Of a stretch of DNA of 36,673 nucleotides, positions 26,823 through 36,673 are shown in pieces. A program made the translations under genes and the position numbers. Location: assembly GCA_021783595.1 (NCBI GenBank), contig JAJXTS010000008.1, forward strand, positions 1-36,673. The letters run 5' to 3'. The DNA comes from Chloroflexota bacterium (GTDB lineage Bacteria; Chloroflexota; Limnocylindria; Limnocylindrales; CSP1-4). The notes below the pieces were generated by a model, which was given only the letters and a program-made list of their open reading frames with translations, did no database searches and was not told the DNA's origin. The stretch's first letter is position 1. Each line of letters opens with the position of its first letter.

Positions 26823-28841
26823 CTAGACCGCCACCCCGGCGCGGAGCCCCTCGAGCACCGCCTCCTCCATCGTCCGCGGGCTCTGCACGTCGCCGGCCGC
26901 GAGGACGGCGTATGAGCCGTCCCGGGCGGCGTCGGCCTCGAGCTCGAGCAGCAGCGCGTCCGCGGGCACGTGGCCCTGCGCCAGCACCAGCGCCACGGCG
27001 TCCTCGATGACCACCGCCTCCTCGGTCAGCACGTCCTGGAGGTACACGGCCGACTCGTCCGCGCCGAACAGGCGGGTCGTCGGCAGGATGGTCACGTGGG
27101 CGCGCCGCGCCGCCGCGGTCATCTGGTCGCGGACGTACTGCTGGCAGCGCTGCCCGGCCATGTTGCCCGTCACCGCGAGGGTGACCTGGCAGCCGCGCCC
27201 GGCGAGCAGCGTCGCCACGCCGAGGCCGAGCCAGTCCGAGCGGAAGTCGGCGACGACCACCCTGCCCTGCGGCACGGCCGAGGCGTCGCGGATGGCGTCC
27301 CAGGCCTGGACGATCCGCGGCGAGCCGACGACCTCCATCGGCGGGGTGTACGGCGTCGCCCCCGTCGCCACGACCACCGCCTGCGCCCCGCTCGCCCGCA
27401 CGTAGGCCGCGTCCGCCCGCACGCCGGTCACGATCGCGACGCCTGCCCGACGGGCCTCGGCCTCGAGGTTCGTGATCGCCCCGCCGATCTCGTGGCGGCC
27501 CGGCAGGAGCTGCGCCAGGCGCACCTGGCCGCCCACGCGCCGGTCCGCCTCCACCAGCGTCACGCGATGCCCGCGCTCGGCGGCCACCGCCGCCGCCTTC
27601 AGGCCCGCCGGCCCGCCGCCGATCACCAGCACGTCGCGCGGCGTGTCGGCCGGCGCGTGCTTCGCGCGGCCCGGCTCGCCGTGGCGCGGGAACTCGCGCT
27701 CGCGGCCGGCCTCGGGGAACTGCACGCACGAGATGGGGTAGTTGGCGTGGAAGTGGCCGATGCAGGCCTGGTTGCAGCCGATGCAGGCGCGGATGTCGTC
27801 CAGCCGCCCCTCGGCCGCCTTGGCGGGCAGCTCCGGGTCGCAGATCAGCGCCCGGGTCATGACGCACATGTCGGCCGAGCCCGCGGCGAGGATCAGCTCC
27901 GCGTCCTGGGGCTGCGTGATGCGCCCCGCCACCAGCACCGGCACCCGCACCGCGGCCCTCACCCCGGCGGCGCGCGGCGCGGTGTACCCCGCGGCGATGG
28001 GCGCCGGCGGGACGATGTGGTCCGAGCCCGCCAGCGTGGCCGAGGTCCCGCGGACGACCGACACGTAGTCGAACGCGTTCTCGCCGTCCAGGGTGCGAAG
28101 CGCGGCCAGCGCCTCCTCCTCGGTCAGGCCGTCGGGGCTCTCCTCGCCGACGGAGATCCGGAGGCCGACGACGAAGCCCGGGCGGGTCGTCGCGCGGCAG
28201 GCCGCCAGCGCCTCGCGCAGGAAGCGGAGCCGTCGCGCCTCGTCGCCGCCCCAGCCGTCGGCCCGCCGGTTGGTCCGCGGGTTGAGGAACTGGCTCGGCA
28301 GGTAGCCGTGCGAGGCCACCACCTCCACGCCGTCGAGCCCGGCGACCTCCAGACGGCGGGCCGACGCGCCGAACCCGTCGAGGATCTCGCGGACCAGCGA
28401 CTCGGTCATCGCCCGCGGGATGACGTGGAAGCGCTCGGTCGGGACGGCCGACGGCGCCCAGGCCACCGCCAGCGTCCCGTCCTCGGTGTCCATGATCTCG
28501 CGGCCGCCGTGGAACAGCTGCCCGAACACCTTCGCCCCGTGGCGGTGGATCGCGGCCGCGAGGGCCGTGTAGCCGGGGGTCGTGGCGTCGGTGTCCGCGG
28601 TGAGCTCGTGCGAGGTGTAGCGAGCGGTGGGGTGCACGCCGGCCACCTGGATGACGATCAGCCCCGCCCCGCCCCGCGCCCGCGCCTCCTGGTACGCGAT
28701 GAGCCGGTCGGTGACCAGCCCGCCCACCGCCATCACCGTGTCGTGCCCTGACGAGAGGATCCGGTTGCGCACGGTCACGCCGCCGATCGTGATCGGCGAG
28801 AACAGGTTCGGGAAGGCGGTCGCGGCAGCAGGCGTGGGCAT
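26823..28841 (-). CDS. OYE/2,4-dienoyl-CoA reductase/TMADH-type FMN-FeS-FAD oxidoreductase
   Basis: 'LFSPITIGGVTVRNRILSSGHDT', 'GLDGVEVVASHGYLPSQFLNPRTNRRADGWGG', 'CIGCNQACIGHFHANYPISC' 4Fe-4S, 'DVLVIGGGPAGLKAAAVAAERGHRVTLVEADRRVGGQVRLA'. Confidence 0.92.
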   Translation of the reverse strand: MPTPAAATAFPNLFSPITIGGVTVRNRILSSGHDTVMAVGGLVTDRLIAYQEARARGGAGLIVIQVAGVHPTARYTSHELTADTDATTPGYTALAAAIHRHGAKVFGQLFHGGREIMDTEDGTLAVAWAPSAVPTERFHVIPRAMTESLVREILDGFGASARRLEVAGLDGVEVVASHGYLPSQFLNPRTNRRADGWGGDEARRLRFLREALAACRATTRPGFVVGLRISVGEESPDGLTEEEALAALRTLDGENAFDYVSVVRGTSATLAGSDHIVPPAPIAAGYTAPRAAGVRAAVRVPVLVAGRITQPQDAELILAAGSADMCVMTRALICDPELPAKAAEGRLDDIRACIGCNQACIGHFHANYPISCVQFPEAGREREFPRHGEPGRAKHAPADTPRDVLVIGGGPAGLKAAAVAAERGHRVTLVEADRRVGGQVRLAQLLPGRHEIGGAITNLEAEARRAGVAIVTGVRADAAYVRASGAQAVVVATGATPYTPPMEVVGSPRIVQAWDAIRDASAVPQGRVVVADFRSDWLGLGVATLLAGRGCQVTLAVTGNMAGQRCQQYVRDQMTAAARRAHVTILPTTRLFGADESAVYLQDVLTEEAVVIEDAVALVLAQGHVPADALLLELEADAARDGSYAVLAAGDVQSPRTMEEAVLEGLRAGVAV

Positions 28842-28936
28842 GGGCGCAGGATCGCGCGGCGGTGCGCGGCGCGGGGCGCTCGTCGCGCGGCACGGCCCGC
28901 CATGCGCTTGGCCCGCGCACGCTTGACCCGCCAGAC

Positions 28937-28964
28937 CCCGTCCGGCGCCACCCGTCCGGCGCCA
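28937..28964. repeat. 14-bp tandem repeat x2 (CCCGTCCGGCGCCA)
   Basis: Exact duplicate 28937-28950 / 28951-28964. Confidence 0.85.
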
Positions 28965-29101
28965 CCCGCCCAGCGAGCGAACCGACCGCGGGCGCGGTCG
29001 TCCCGCCCGTCCCCCGGGCGGCCGGAACGCGCCAGCCGCCGCCCGAACCGCCGGGCGGTCGGCATGAACGCCGCGCCGTTCCGCTGGCCCGCCGGGCGAG
29101 C

Positions 29102-29140
29102 GGCAGTCGCCGCCGGCAGTCGCCGCCGGCAGTCGCTGCC
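29102..29140. repeat. 13-bp tandem repeat x3 (GGCAGTCGCCGCC)
   Basis: 29102-29114, 29115-29127 exact; 29128-29140 with one mismatch. Confidence 0.85.
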
Positions 29141-29248
29141 GGCCCGCCGCCCGCGCGCGCCCAGGGGAACGCCGTCGCCACCACCGCGCCCGGCGAACGC
29201 CCGTCCCGATTGGCCTCCGGCGAAGGGGCCGCTGGTATCGTGGGCACG

Positions 29249-29998
29249 ATGCAGCCGCTGGTCGCGCACTGGATGGGGAGGGTCCCGTACCGCGAGGCGT
29301 GGGACCTGCAGAAGGCGCTGGCCGTCGCGCGGGCGCGGGGCGAGATCGGCGACCGCCTGCTGCTCCTGGAGCACCCGCCGGTGCTCACGCTCGGCCGCCA
29401 GGCGGATGACGCCCACGTGCTCGCCCCGGCCGGGATGCTCGAGGCGCAAGGCATCGAGGTCATCCGCGTGGAGCGCGGCGGCGAGGTCACCTACCACGGC
29501 CCGGGCCAGCTCGTGGCCTACCCCATCGTCAAGCTCGCGGACCGCGGGCTGTTCCTGCGGGAGTACGTGCGCGCCCTGGAGGGCGCGATGGCGGACACGT
29601 GCGCCGCGAACGGAGTGGAGGCCGGCCGGCGCGAGGGTCACCCGGGCTGCTGGGTGGACGCGGAGGGGCCGCTAGTCCGCAAGATCGGCGCCCTGGGCGT
29701 GCGCGTGGAGCGCGGGGTCGCGTACCACGGCATCGCGCTCAACGTCAGCACGCGGCTCGCCGACTTCGGCCTCATCGACCCGTGCGGGATGCCCGGCCTG
29801 CGGTCCACCTCGATCGCGGCCGAGCACGGCCGCCGGCAGGACCCGCCGAGCACCGCCAGCGTCGAGGCCGCGGCCCGCGTCTTCGCGCCCGCGCTCGCTC
29901 AGCGCATCGACGCGAACCTCGCCTGGTCGGCCGCGGACCCGCGGACGGCCCTGGCCGAAGCCGAGACCGCCGGGCCGGGCGCCGGGTCGGCCCGATGA
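29249..29998 (+). CDS. lipB: Octanoyltransferase LipB
   Basis: 'RVERGGEVTYHGPGQLVAYPIVKL', 'HPGCWVDAEGPLVRKIGALGVRVERGVAYHGIALNV..DL..F..I.PCGM': diagnostic LipB. Confidence 0.95.
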   Translation: MQPLVAHWMGRVPYREAWDLQKALAVARARGEIGDRLLLLEHPPVLTLGRQADDAHVLAPAGMLEAQGIEVIRVERGGEVTYHGPGQLVAYPIVKLADRGLFLREYVRALEGAMADTCAANGVEAGRREGHPGCWVDAEGPLVRKIGALGVRVERGVAYHGIALNVSTRLADFGLIDPCGMPGLRSTSIAAEHGRRQDPPSTASVEAAARVFAPALAQRIDANLAWSAADPRTALAEAETAGPGAGSAR

Positions 29999-30999
29999 GC
30001 CAGGGCCTGTTCGAGCTCCGCAAGGACGCCATCACCGGCTGGTGGGTCGCCACGGTCATCGACCGCTCCTTCGCCCGCGAGCGCTTCGCGATGGCGGCCG
30101 CGCCCGTCGACGATCGCGGCGACTGCTTCAACTGCCGCCTCCCCCCGGGCGACGGCATCCGCCTCCGCGTCCTCAAGGACTTCGCCTTCTCGGTTGCCGG
30201 CACCGAGGAGGAGGCGCGGGCGCGGGACGGCACCATCGCCCAGGTGTCGCTTGCCGACGCCCGGGCCGCCGGCTCGTGGCGGACCGTCGTGGCGGCGCCC
30301 GGCGAGCACCGGCCGCTCCACGCGGTGGGCAGCAACGTCATCGAGGAGCTCCTGGCCCGGAGTCGCGACGAGATCGTGGCCGCTCGAACGGGAGGGTCCA
30401 CCAAGTATCTGCAGATCCTCCAGAACTGGGGCGCGCAGGCCGGCGCCCGCACGAACCACCTGTGCCTGGACCTCTACGACCTGCCGCAGATCCCGCACCG
30501 GATCGCCGAGGAGCTCGGCGGCGCCGCGCGGTTCCTCATCCGGGAGGGGGAGTGCCCGTACTGCCGGCTCGTGCGGGACGAGGTGCGCCGCCCGGAGCGC
30601 CTGCTCTACGCCGACGAGCACGCCGTGGCGTTCGCGCCCTACGCCAGCCGCTCGCCGTTCGAGGTGTGGGTGGTCCCGCGCCGCCACGACGCGGACTTCG
30701 CACGCGCGGACAACCGCGACGTCATCGCCACCGCCGAGGCCCTCCGGCAGGTGCTCGGACGCCTCGCCGCCAGCCTCGACGGGCCGCCCTACAACCTCGT
30801 CCTGCACAGCGCGCCGCTGCGCGAGCAGGTGGACGCCACGTACCACTGGCACTGGGAGATCCACCCCCGCCTGCGAGAGATTGCGGGGCTGGAGCTGGGG
30901 ACCGGGCTGCCCGTCAACTCGGTCTCGCCTGAGGACGCGGTGGAGGAACTGCGGGCCGGTCGCGCGGATGCCGGGCCGCCCGAGCGCCCGCGGCGATGA
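29995..30999 (+). CDS. GalT-like (HIT superfamily) nucleotidyltransferase-fold protein with diverged active-site motif
   Basis: ATGA overlap with lipB; CxxC pairs (DCFNC, ECPYC), 'RSPFEVWVVPRRHDADF', 'YHWHWEIHPRL' are GalT-family features; the usual HPHxQ region reads GARTNHLCLDLYDLP. Confidence 0.7.
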   Translation: MSQGLFELRKDAITGWWVATVIDRSFARERFAMAAAPVDDRGDCFNCRLPPGDGIRLRVLKDFAFSVAGTEEEARARDGTIAQVSLADARAAGSWRTVVAAPGEHRPLHAVGSNVIEELLARSRDEIVAARTGGSTKYLQILQNWGAQAGARTNHLCLDLYDLPQIPHRIAEELGGAARFLIREGECPYCRLVRDEVRRPERLLYADEHAVAFAPYASRSPFEVWVVPRRHDADFARADNRDVIATAEALRQVLGRLAASLDGPPYNLVLHSAPLREQVDATYHWHWEIHPRLREIAGLELGTGLPVNSVSPEDAVEELRAGRADAGPPERPRR

Positions 31000-31105
31000 G
31001 CCGGCGGCTGCGGCGGCGTCACACGGTGGGGGGTGACTCCGTCACAGGCCACCGGGCGGGGTCAGATGCGGTCACGCCCTGGCGACTGCGCGCGACGGAG
31101 GCGGC

Positions 31106-31732
31106 ATGGTCCTCGAACCGGCACGGGCCGACGGGCGGGTCCTGCTCTGCGGGCGTGCGATGAGCGCCGAGCGGGACCCCGACGAGGCCTACCGCTTCGT
31201 CGAGGAGCTGTTCGCCAGGCACCAGAACGAGATCTACGCCTACCTGCTGCGGATGCTGCGGGACGCCGAGCTTGCCGCGGACCTCACGCAGGACGCCTTC
31301 GTGAAGGCGTACCGGGCGTATGACGCGCTGCAGAAGCCCGAAAACGCGCGGGCGTGGCTCTACCAGATCGCCCACCGCGTGGCGCTCGACGACCTGCGCC
31401 GGCGGCGGATCGTGCGCTTCGTCCCGCTCGTGGGCGAGGCGCGGAGCTCGGTGCCCTCCGCGGAGCACCTGGCGATGGACTCCCGGCTGTCGGGCGACCT
31501 GCAGCGTGCGCTCGAGCGGATCCCCGAGCGCCAGCGGCGCGCCCTGCTCCTCGCCGAGCTCCACGACCTGACTGGCCTCGAGCTCGCTTCCGCCCTCGGG
31601 GTCTCGCACGTGGCGGCGCGAGCGCTGCTGACCCGGGCCCGGGAGAGCCTCCGGCAGGCCCTGGCGGCCGAGCGGGCCGCCGACACCAAGCGCGAGGCCG
31701 ACCGCGACGCGGCACGGGGGCACGATCGGTGA
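31106..31732 (+). CDS. ECF-type RNA polymerase sigma factor (alternative start 31160)
   Basis: 'LFARHQNEIYAYLLRMLRDAELAADLTQDAFVKAYRAY', 'ARAWLYQIAHRVALDDLRRRR', 'LERIPERQRRALLLAELHDLTGLELASALGVSHVAARALLTRARESLRQAL': sigma2/sigma4. GGAGG upstream of ATG 31106. Confidence 0.93.
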   Translation: MVLEPARADGRVLLCGRAMSAERDPDEAYRFVEELFARHQNEIYAYLLRMLRDAELAADLTQDAFVKAYRAYDALQKPENARAWLYQIAHRVALDDLRRRRIVRFVPLVGEARSSVPSAEHLAMDSRLSGDLQRALERIPERQRRALLLAELHDLTGLELASALGVSHVAARALLTRARESLRQALAAERAADTKREADRDAARGHDR

Positions 31733-33828
31733 CTGGCCAGCCGCGGGGTCGCGGCCATGACCGCGCCCGCCAGCTCGCGGTGGCGCGCGCCGACGGGCTG
31801 CTCGCCCCGGCCGACGAGGCGTGGCTGGCGGACCACCTCGGTCACTGTGACGCGTGCGCCGTGGTCGCGGCCGAGTACGAGGGGCAGCACGCGCTGTTCG
31901 AGGAGCTGCGCGCCTGGCGTCCCGAGCCGCCCCGCGACCTATGGGCGCGGACCTCCGCCGCCCTGGACGCGGAGCGCGGCCGCGGCGGCCGCCGCGATCC
32001 CTGGCGACGACCGCGACGCGGGCCGAGCTCGCCCAGGCGCCGCTCATTCGCCCCGGTCGCGGCCGGCGTCCTGACGCTCGCGCTCGTGGGCGTGAGCCTG
32101 CTGGGCGTCAGCTCGCTCGTGCCGGGCGAGAGCAGCGCCGGCCCGACCCCGATTGCCGTCGCCGCCGCCGCGGACGTCCAGGTCATCGTGCGCGGGGCTG
32201 ACGGCAACCTCCAGGTGCTGAGCCGCCCGGTGGACCAGGTGTGCCCCGTCAGCGTCTCGTCCTGCGGGGCGCAGCCCACGTTCTCGGTGACCTCGGCCGT
32301 CAGCGGCGACTGGTCGGCGACGGGCCTCGTGGGGGCCATGTCACCGACCGGCGGCCAGATGGTGGTGGTTGCCAAGTCGTCCGGCGCCGACGGCGTGTAT
32401 GTCATCCCGGTGAAGCGCCCCGCCGCGGCTCCGGGCCAACCGGCCGGCTCGGGCGCGATGTCCTCCGCGTCGCCATCGGGCGCGGTGTCGGCCACGGCAT
32501 CCCCGGCGCGGCCGAGCGCCCGGCCGCGCACGCCGACCGCGACGTCGGCAGCGCGGCCCCGGAAGTCGGCGTCCGCGCCTGCGACCGAGGCCACCGCGCG
32601 GCCCGGCGCGAGTCCCGCGCTGACGCCGTTCGATTCGCCCGTGCCGTCCGGCGTGGCGCCGAGCGCCGTCCCCGCGTCCGCCCTGCCGGGCGCGTCCGAT
32701 GCCGCCCCCGCCGGCTCGGGCTCAACGCTCGCGTCCGGCGCCGCGACGGGATCGGGGTCGCCGGCCGGCACCCCGGCGACCCTCCAGCCCGCGCCCGAGA
32801 CGGCGACCCAGATCGCCAGCGGGATCACCGTGGTCGGCTCGCCGGTGTATGCGCCCGGCGGCGGGAGCCTCGCGTTCGCGGCCCGGCCGTCGGACGACGC
32901 CACCGGCCCCGACATCTACGTGTGGTCGCCCGGCGACGTGGCGGCGCGGGCGGTCACCTCCGACCATGCCAGCTGGCTCGCCGGCTGGGCGGCAAGCGGG
33001 ATCCTGGTGAGCCGGGTCGTCGGCGGTGTCCCGTCCACCTACCTTCTGGACCTCGCCACGGGCCTGTCAGCCGAGGTCGGCGGACCCGGCACCTGGCTGC
33101 CGGCGGTGTCGCCGGACGGCACGATGGCGGTCTGGTGGTCCGGGACCGTCAGGCTCGCCCCCGACGGCCTGTCCTGGGTTCCCGACCTCGGCCAGCTCGT
33201 CGTCGGCGGCTGGTCGGGGGTCCCGACAGGGCCGTACGAGCCGGCCCCCCCGGCCAGTCCGCCCGCCATCGCGCCGTCCGCCGGTCCGCCGGCCAGCGGC
33301 CTTCCCGCCACGCCCAGCCCCACGCCTACCCCAACGCCCAGCCCCGCGCCTACCCCAACGCCCAGCCCCGCGCCTACCCCAACGCCCAGCCCCACGCCTA
33401 CCCCAACGCCCGACCCCGCCAGCCTGACCGCACCGTTCGTCGGCGTCGGGTCACCGGTCTGGGCGAGCCCGTCGGCCGACGCGACCCCGGCCCCCCAGCC
33501 GCTCGTGGCCGAACCGCCGGTCGGCTGGCAGGCGCGCTGGTCCGACGACGGCGGCGCCCTCGCCATCTGGACGGCCGCGCAGGACGGGTCGCCCGACGGC
33601 CAGCTCAGCCTCTACCGGCTGGACCCCCTCACGCACATGCCGGATCTGGGCAGCCCGATGCTGGGGGCGACGCCCGCCAGCCCAGACTTCTCGCTGCGGG
33701 CCGGGCGTCTGGTGTGGACCTCCTCGGCGGACGACGCGGCGGGCGTGGTCGATGTGCTCGCCTGGTCGGGCGCGGTGTACGGGCGCATCGCGATGCCCGC
33801 GATGGGGGTCGGGACCGTCCTTCCCTGA
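31729..33828 (+). CDS. Zinc-finger anti-sigma factor fused to a Pro/Ser/Thr-rich extracytoplasmic region with TolB/PD40-like repeats
   Basis: GTGA overlap with the sigma gene; ZAS-like HLGHCDAC (Hx3Cx2C); one TM (FAPVAAGVLTLALVGVSLLGVSSLV); C-terminal 'VYAPGGGSLAFAARPSDDATGPDIYVWSPGD' and 'WQARWSDDGGALAIWTAAQDG...LSLYRLDP' segments. Confidence 0.85.
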   Translation: MTGQPRGRGHDRARQLAVARADGLLAPADEAWLADHLGHCDACAVVAAEYEGQHALFEELRAWRPEPPRDLWARTSAALDAERGRGGRRDPWRRPRRGPSSPRRRSFAPVAAGVLTLALVGVSLLGVSSLVPGESSAGPTPIAVAAAADVQVIVRGADGNLQVLSRPVDQVCPVSVSSCGAQPTFSVTSAVSGDWSATGLVGAMSPTGGQMVVVAKSSGADGVYVIPVKRPAAAPGQPAGSGAMSSASPSGAVSATASPARPSARPRTPTATSAARPRKSASAPATEATARPGASPALTPFDSPVPSGVAPSAVPASALPGASDAAPAGSGSTLASGAATGSGSPAGTPATLQPAPETATQIASGITVVGSPVYAPGGGSLAFAARPSDDATGPDIYVWSPGDVAARAVTSDHASWLAGWAASGILVSRVVGGVPSTYLLDLATGLSAEVGGPGTWLPAVSPDGTMAVWWSGTVRLAPDGLSWVPDLGQLVVGGWSGVPTGPYEPAPPASPPAIAPSAGPPASGLPATPSPTPTPTPSPAPTPTPSPAPTPTPSPTPTPTPDPASLTAPFVGVGSPVWASPSADATPAPQPLVAEPPVGWQARWSDDGGALAIWTAAQDGSPDGQLSLYRLDPLTHMPDLGSPMLGATPASPDFSLRAGRLVWTSSADDAAGVVDVLAWSGAVYGRIAMPAMGVGTVLP
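33313..33408 (+). repeat. 24-bp tandem repeat x4 encoding PSP(T/A)PTPT
   Basis: CCCAGCCCC(A/G)CGCCTACCCCAACG at 33313, 33337, 33361, 33385; units differ at one position. Confidence 0.95.
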
Positions 33829-33882
33829 CGCCAGGCGGGCCGCGCCGACCGGGGGCCGACGCCGTGCGCCGCGGGTCTCGGC

Positions 33883-33910
33883 TTGCGCTCGCGCCGGAAT
33901 GCGCTAGATT
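33883..33910 (+). promoter_or_regulatory. Candidate promoter TTGCGC-N16-TAGATT upstream of the RlpA-like gene (near-leaderless)
   Basis: TTGCGC 33883-33888, TAGATT 33905-33910, ATG 33920. Confidence 0.5.
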
Positions 33911-33919
33911 CCCGTCCTT

Positions 33920-34471
33920 ATGCGACGCAGTGCGGTCGTCGCGGCCTCGGCGCTCATCGCCGCCGCCGCCCTGATCGGATTGCCAGGACCCGCGAGCTCG
34001 ACGGCCCCCTCGCCGGCCCGGGAACTCCCGGCAGCCGCCTTCATGCAGATGCAGATCCCAACGGGCGCCCCGGCATCCTCGCCGGCGGCGGGGCTTGACG
34101 CTGGGCTTCGCGCCGCCGGGTTCCTGGGTGTCGGGACGCAGTTGGTCGAGCGGGGCTCGGCGCCATCGGTGCCCACCTCGCGGCCATCGGTTTCGCTGCC
34201 GCCGGTGAGCGTCGGAACTGACTGGAAGCCGGGGCGGTACACGCTGTCGGGGATCGCCACGTTCTACGACGCCGGCACCACCGCGATGCGCCTGCCGTAC
34301 GGCACGATGGTTCGCATCTGCGGTCCCGGCGGCTGCATCCTGCGCACCGTGACCGACTTCGGGCCGCAGGGCGCCGGTCGCATCGTGGACCTCTACCGCC
34401 CGGACTTCTTCTCCGTCTGCGGGTGCGCCCCGTGGGCAGGCACCGCGCGGGTGACGGTCACGGTGTACTGA
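33920..34471 (+). CDS. Secreted RlpA-like double-psi beta-barrel protein
   Basis: Signal peptide; 'YTLSGIATFYDAGTTAMRLPYGTMVRICGPGGCILRTVTDFGPQGAGRIVDLYRPDFFSVCGCAPWAGTARVTVTVY' fits the RlpA-like DPBB pattern. Confidence 0.75.
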   Translation: MRRSAVVAASALIAAAALIGLPGPASSTAPSPARELPAAAFMQMQIPTGAPASSPAAGLDAGLRAAGFLGVGTQLVERGSAPSVPTSRPSVSLPPVSVGTDWKPGRYTLSGIATFYDAGTTAMRLPYGTMVRICGPGGCILRTVTDFGPQGAGRIVDLYRPDFFSVCGCAPWAGTARVTVTVY

Positions 34472-34531
34472 GCCCGGCGTCACGGCGCTCCCCGGGGACG
34501 CGAGCCGCCCCGCAGCCTCCGGGCGCGGTAG

Positions 34532-36203
<1,672 letters not shown>

Positions 36204-36207
<4 letters not shown>

Positions 36208-36673
36208 GCGCGAACGGCGGGCACGACGCGACGATCTGCGGCTGGGCGGTGGACCCGGCGGCCGGGCGGGAGGGCGCCGTGGAGGCCGTGGTGCGGGGGG
36301 GCGTGCTGGAGCGGCTGACCTGGCTCTCGGGTTCCGCGGCCGACGGGCTCGGCCCGACGGACCGGCTGATCCTGCCGGGTCTCGTGGACATGCACGCCCA
36401 CTTCCGGGAGCCCGGCAACGAGGACGCCGAGACGGTGGCCACGGGCCTCGCCGCGGCGGCGCACGGCGGGTTCACGGCCGTCGCGCTGATGCCCAACACC
36501 ACCCCCGCGCTGGACGACCCGTCGGTCCTGGCGCGGGTTCGGGCGGCGGCGGCCGCAACCGGATCGCCGGTGCGCGTGCTGGCGCACGGCGCGGTGTCGG
36601 CCGGGCGCAAGGGCGAGACGCTGTCCGCGATGGGCGAGCTGGCCGATGCCGGCGTGGTGGGGTTCTCGGACGA
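36204..36673 (+). CDS. pyrC: Dihydroorotase, 5' part (truncated by window end)
   Basis: GTG overlaps the pyrB stop (GTGA); translation VSANGGHDATICGWAVDPAAG...LILPGLVDMHAHFREPGNEDAETVATGLAAAAHGGFTAVALMPNTTPALDDP...: dihydroorotase motifs. Not in the ORF track because it runs off the edge. Confidence 0.93.

Noticed and set aside
26563-29490. 975-aa minus-strand ORF spanning the OYE-like gene and lipB promoter
   Set aside because: Out-of-frame shadow of the 672-aa flavoenzyme and other genes; low-complexity translation.
33313-33408. Regular repeats as a possible CRISPR-like array
   Set aside because: Contiguous 24-bp units without spacers, inside the anti-sigma reading frame encoding PSPTPTPT; a coding microsatellite-type repeat.

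Overview
High-GC bacterial chromosomal window. Gene content and likely leaderless promoters suggest Chloroflexota or Actinobacteriota, but I cannot assign the lineage from sequence alone. Left to right: an AbiEi/AbiEii-type (type IV) toxin-antitoxin pair beside a tRNA-Gly(CCC); two small secreted proteins; an isochorismatase-fold hydrolase/cytidylate-kinase-like pair divergent from a DHA2 MFS transporter; a small ORF and an ArsR-type regulator that share a 20-bp operator-like motif; a repeat-rich intergenic region; an unrecognised conserved-looking protein + panB, divergent from a fused PreT-PreA (single-chain dihydropyrimidine dehydrogenase); a large secreted repeat protein; MFS + YkoP-like; a two-component system + GT39-like membrane protein; Usp-like, ALDH and OYE/TMADH-like flavoenzymes; lipB + a GalT-like protein with a diverged HIT motif; an ECF sigma factor with a zinc-finger anti-sigma/extracellular sensor; an RlpA-like protein; and the start of a pyrR-pyrB-pyrC operon with what looks like a tandem PyrR-binding RNA leader. 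Strongest leads: (1) the PyrR leader with two CCGUGA-loop hairpins and an 8-codon leader ORF overlapping pyrR by ATGA; (2) paired TGTTAG-N8-CTWACA operators linking the ArsR regulator to an uncharacterised 92-aa ORF; (3) the one-polypeptide PreT-PreA fusion divergent from panB and an unknown ~426-aa protein. No CRISPR array, rRNA, transposase or integrase was seen. All family names come from reading translated motifs, with no database search.
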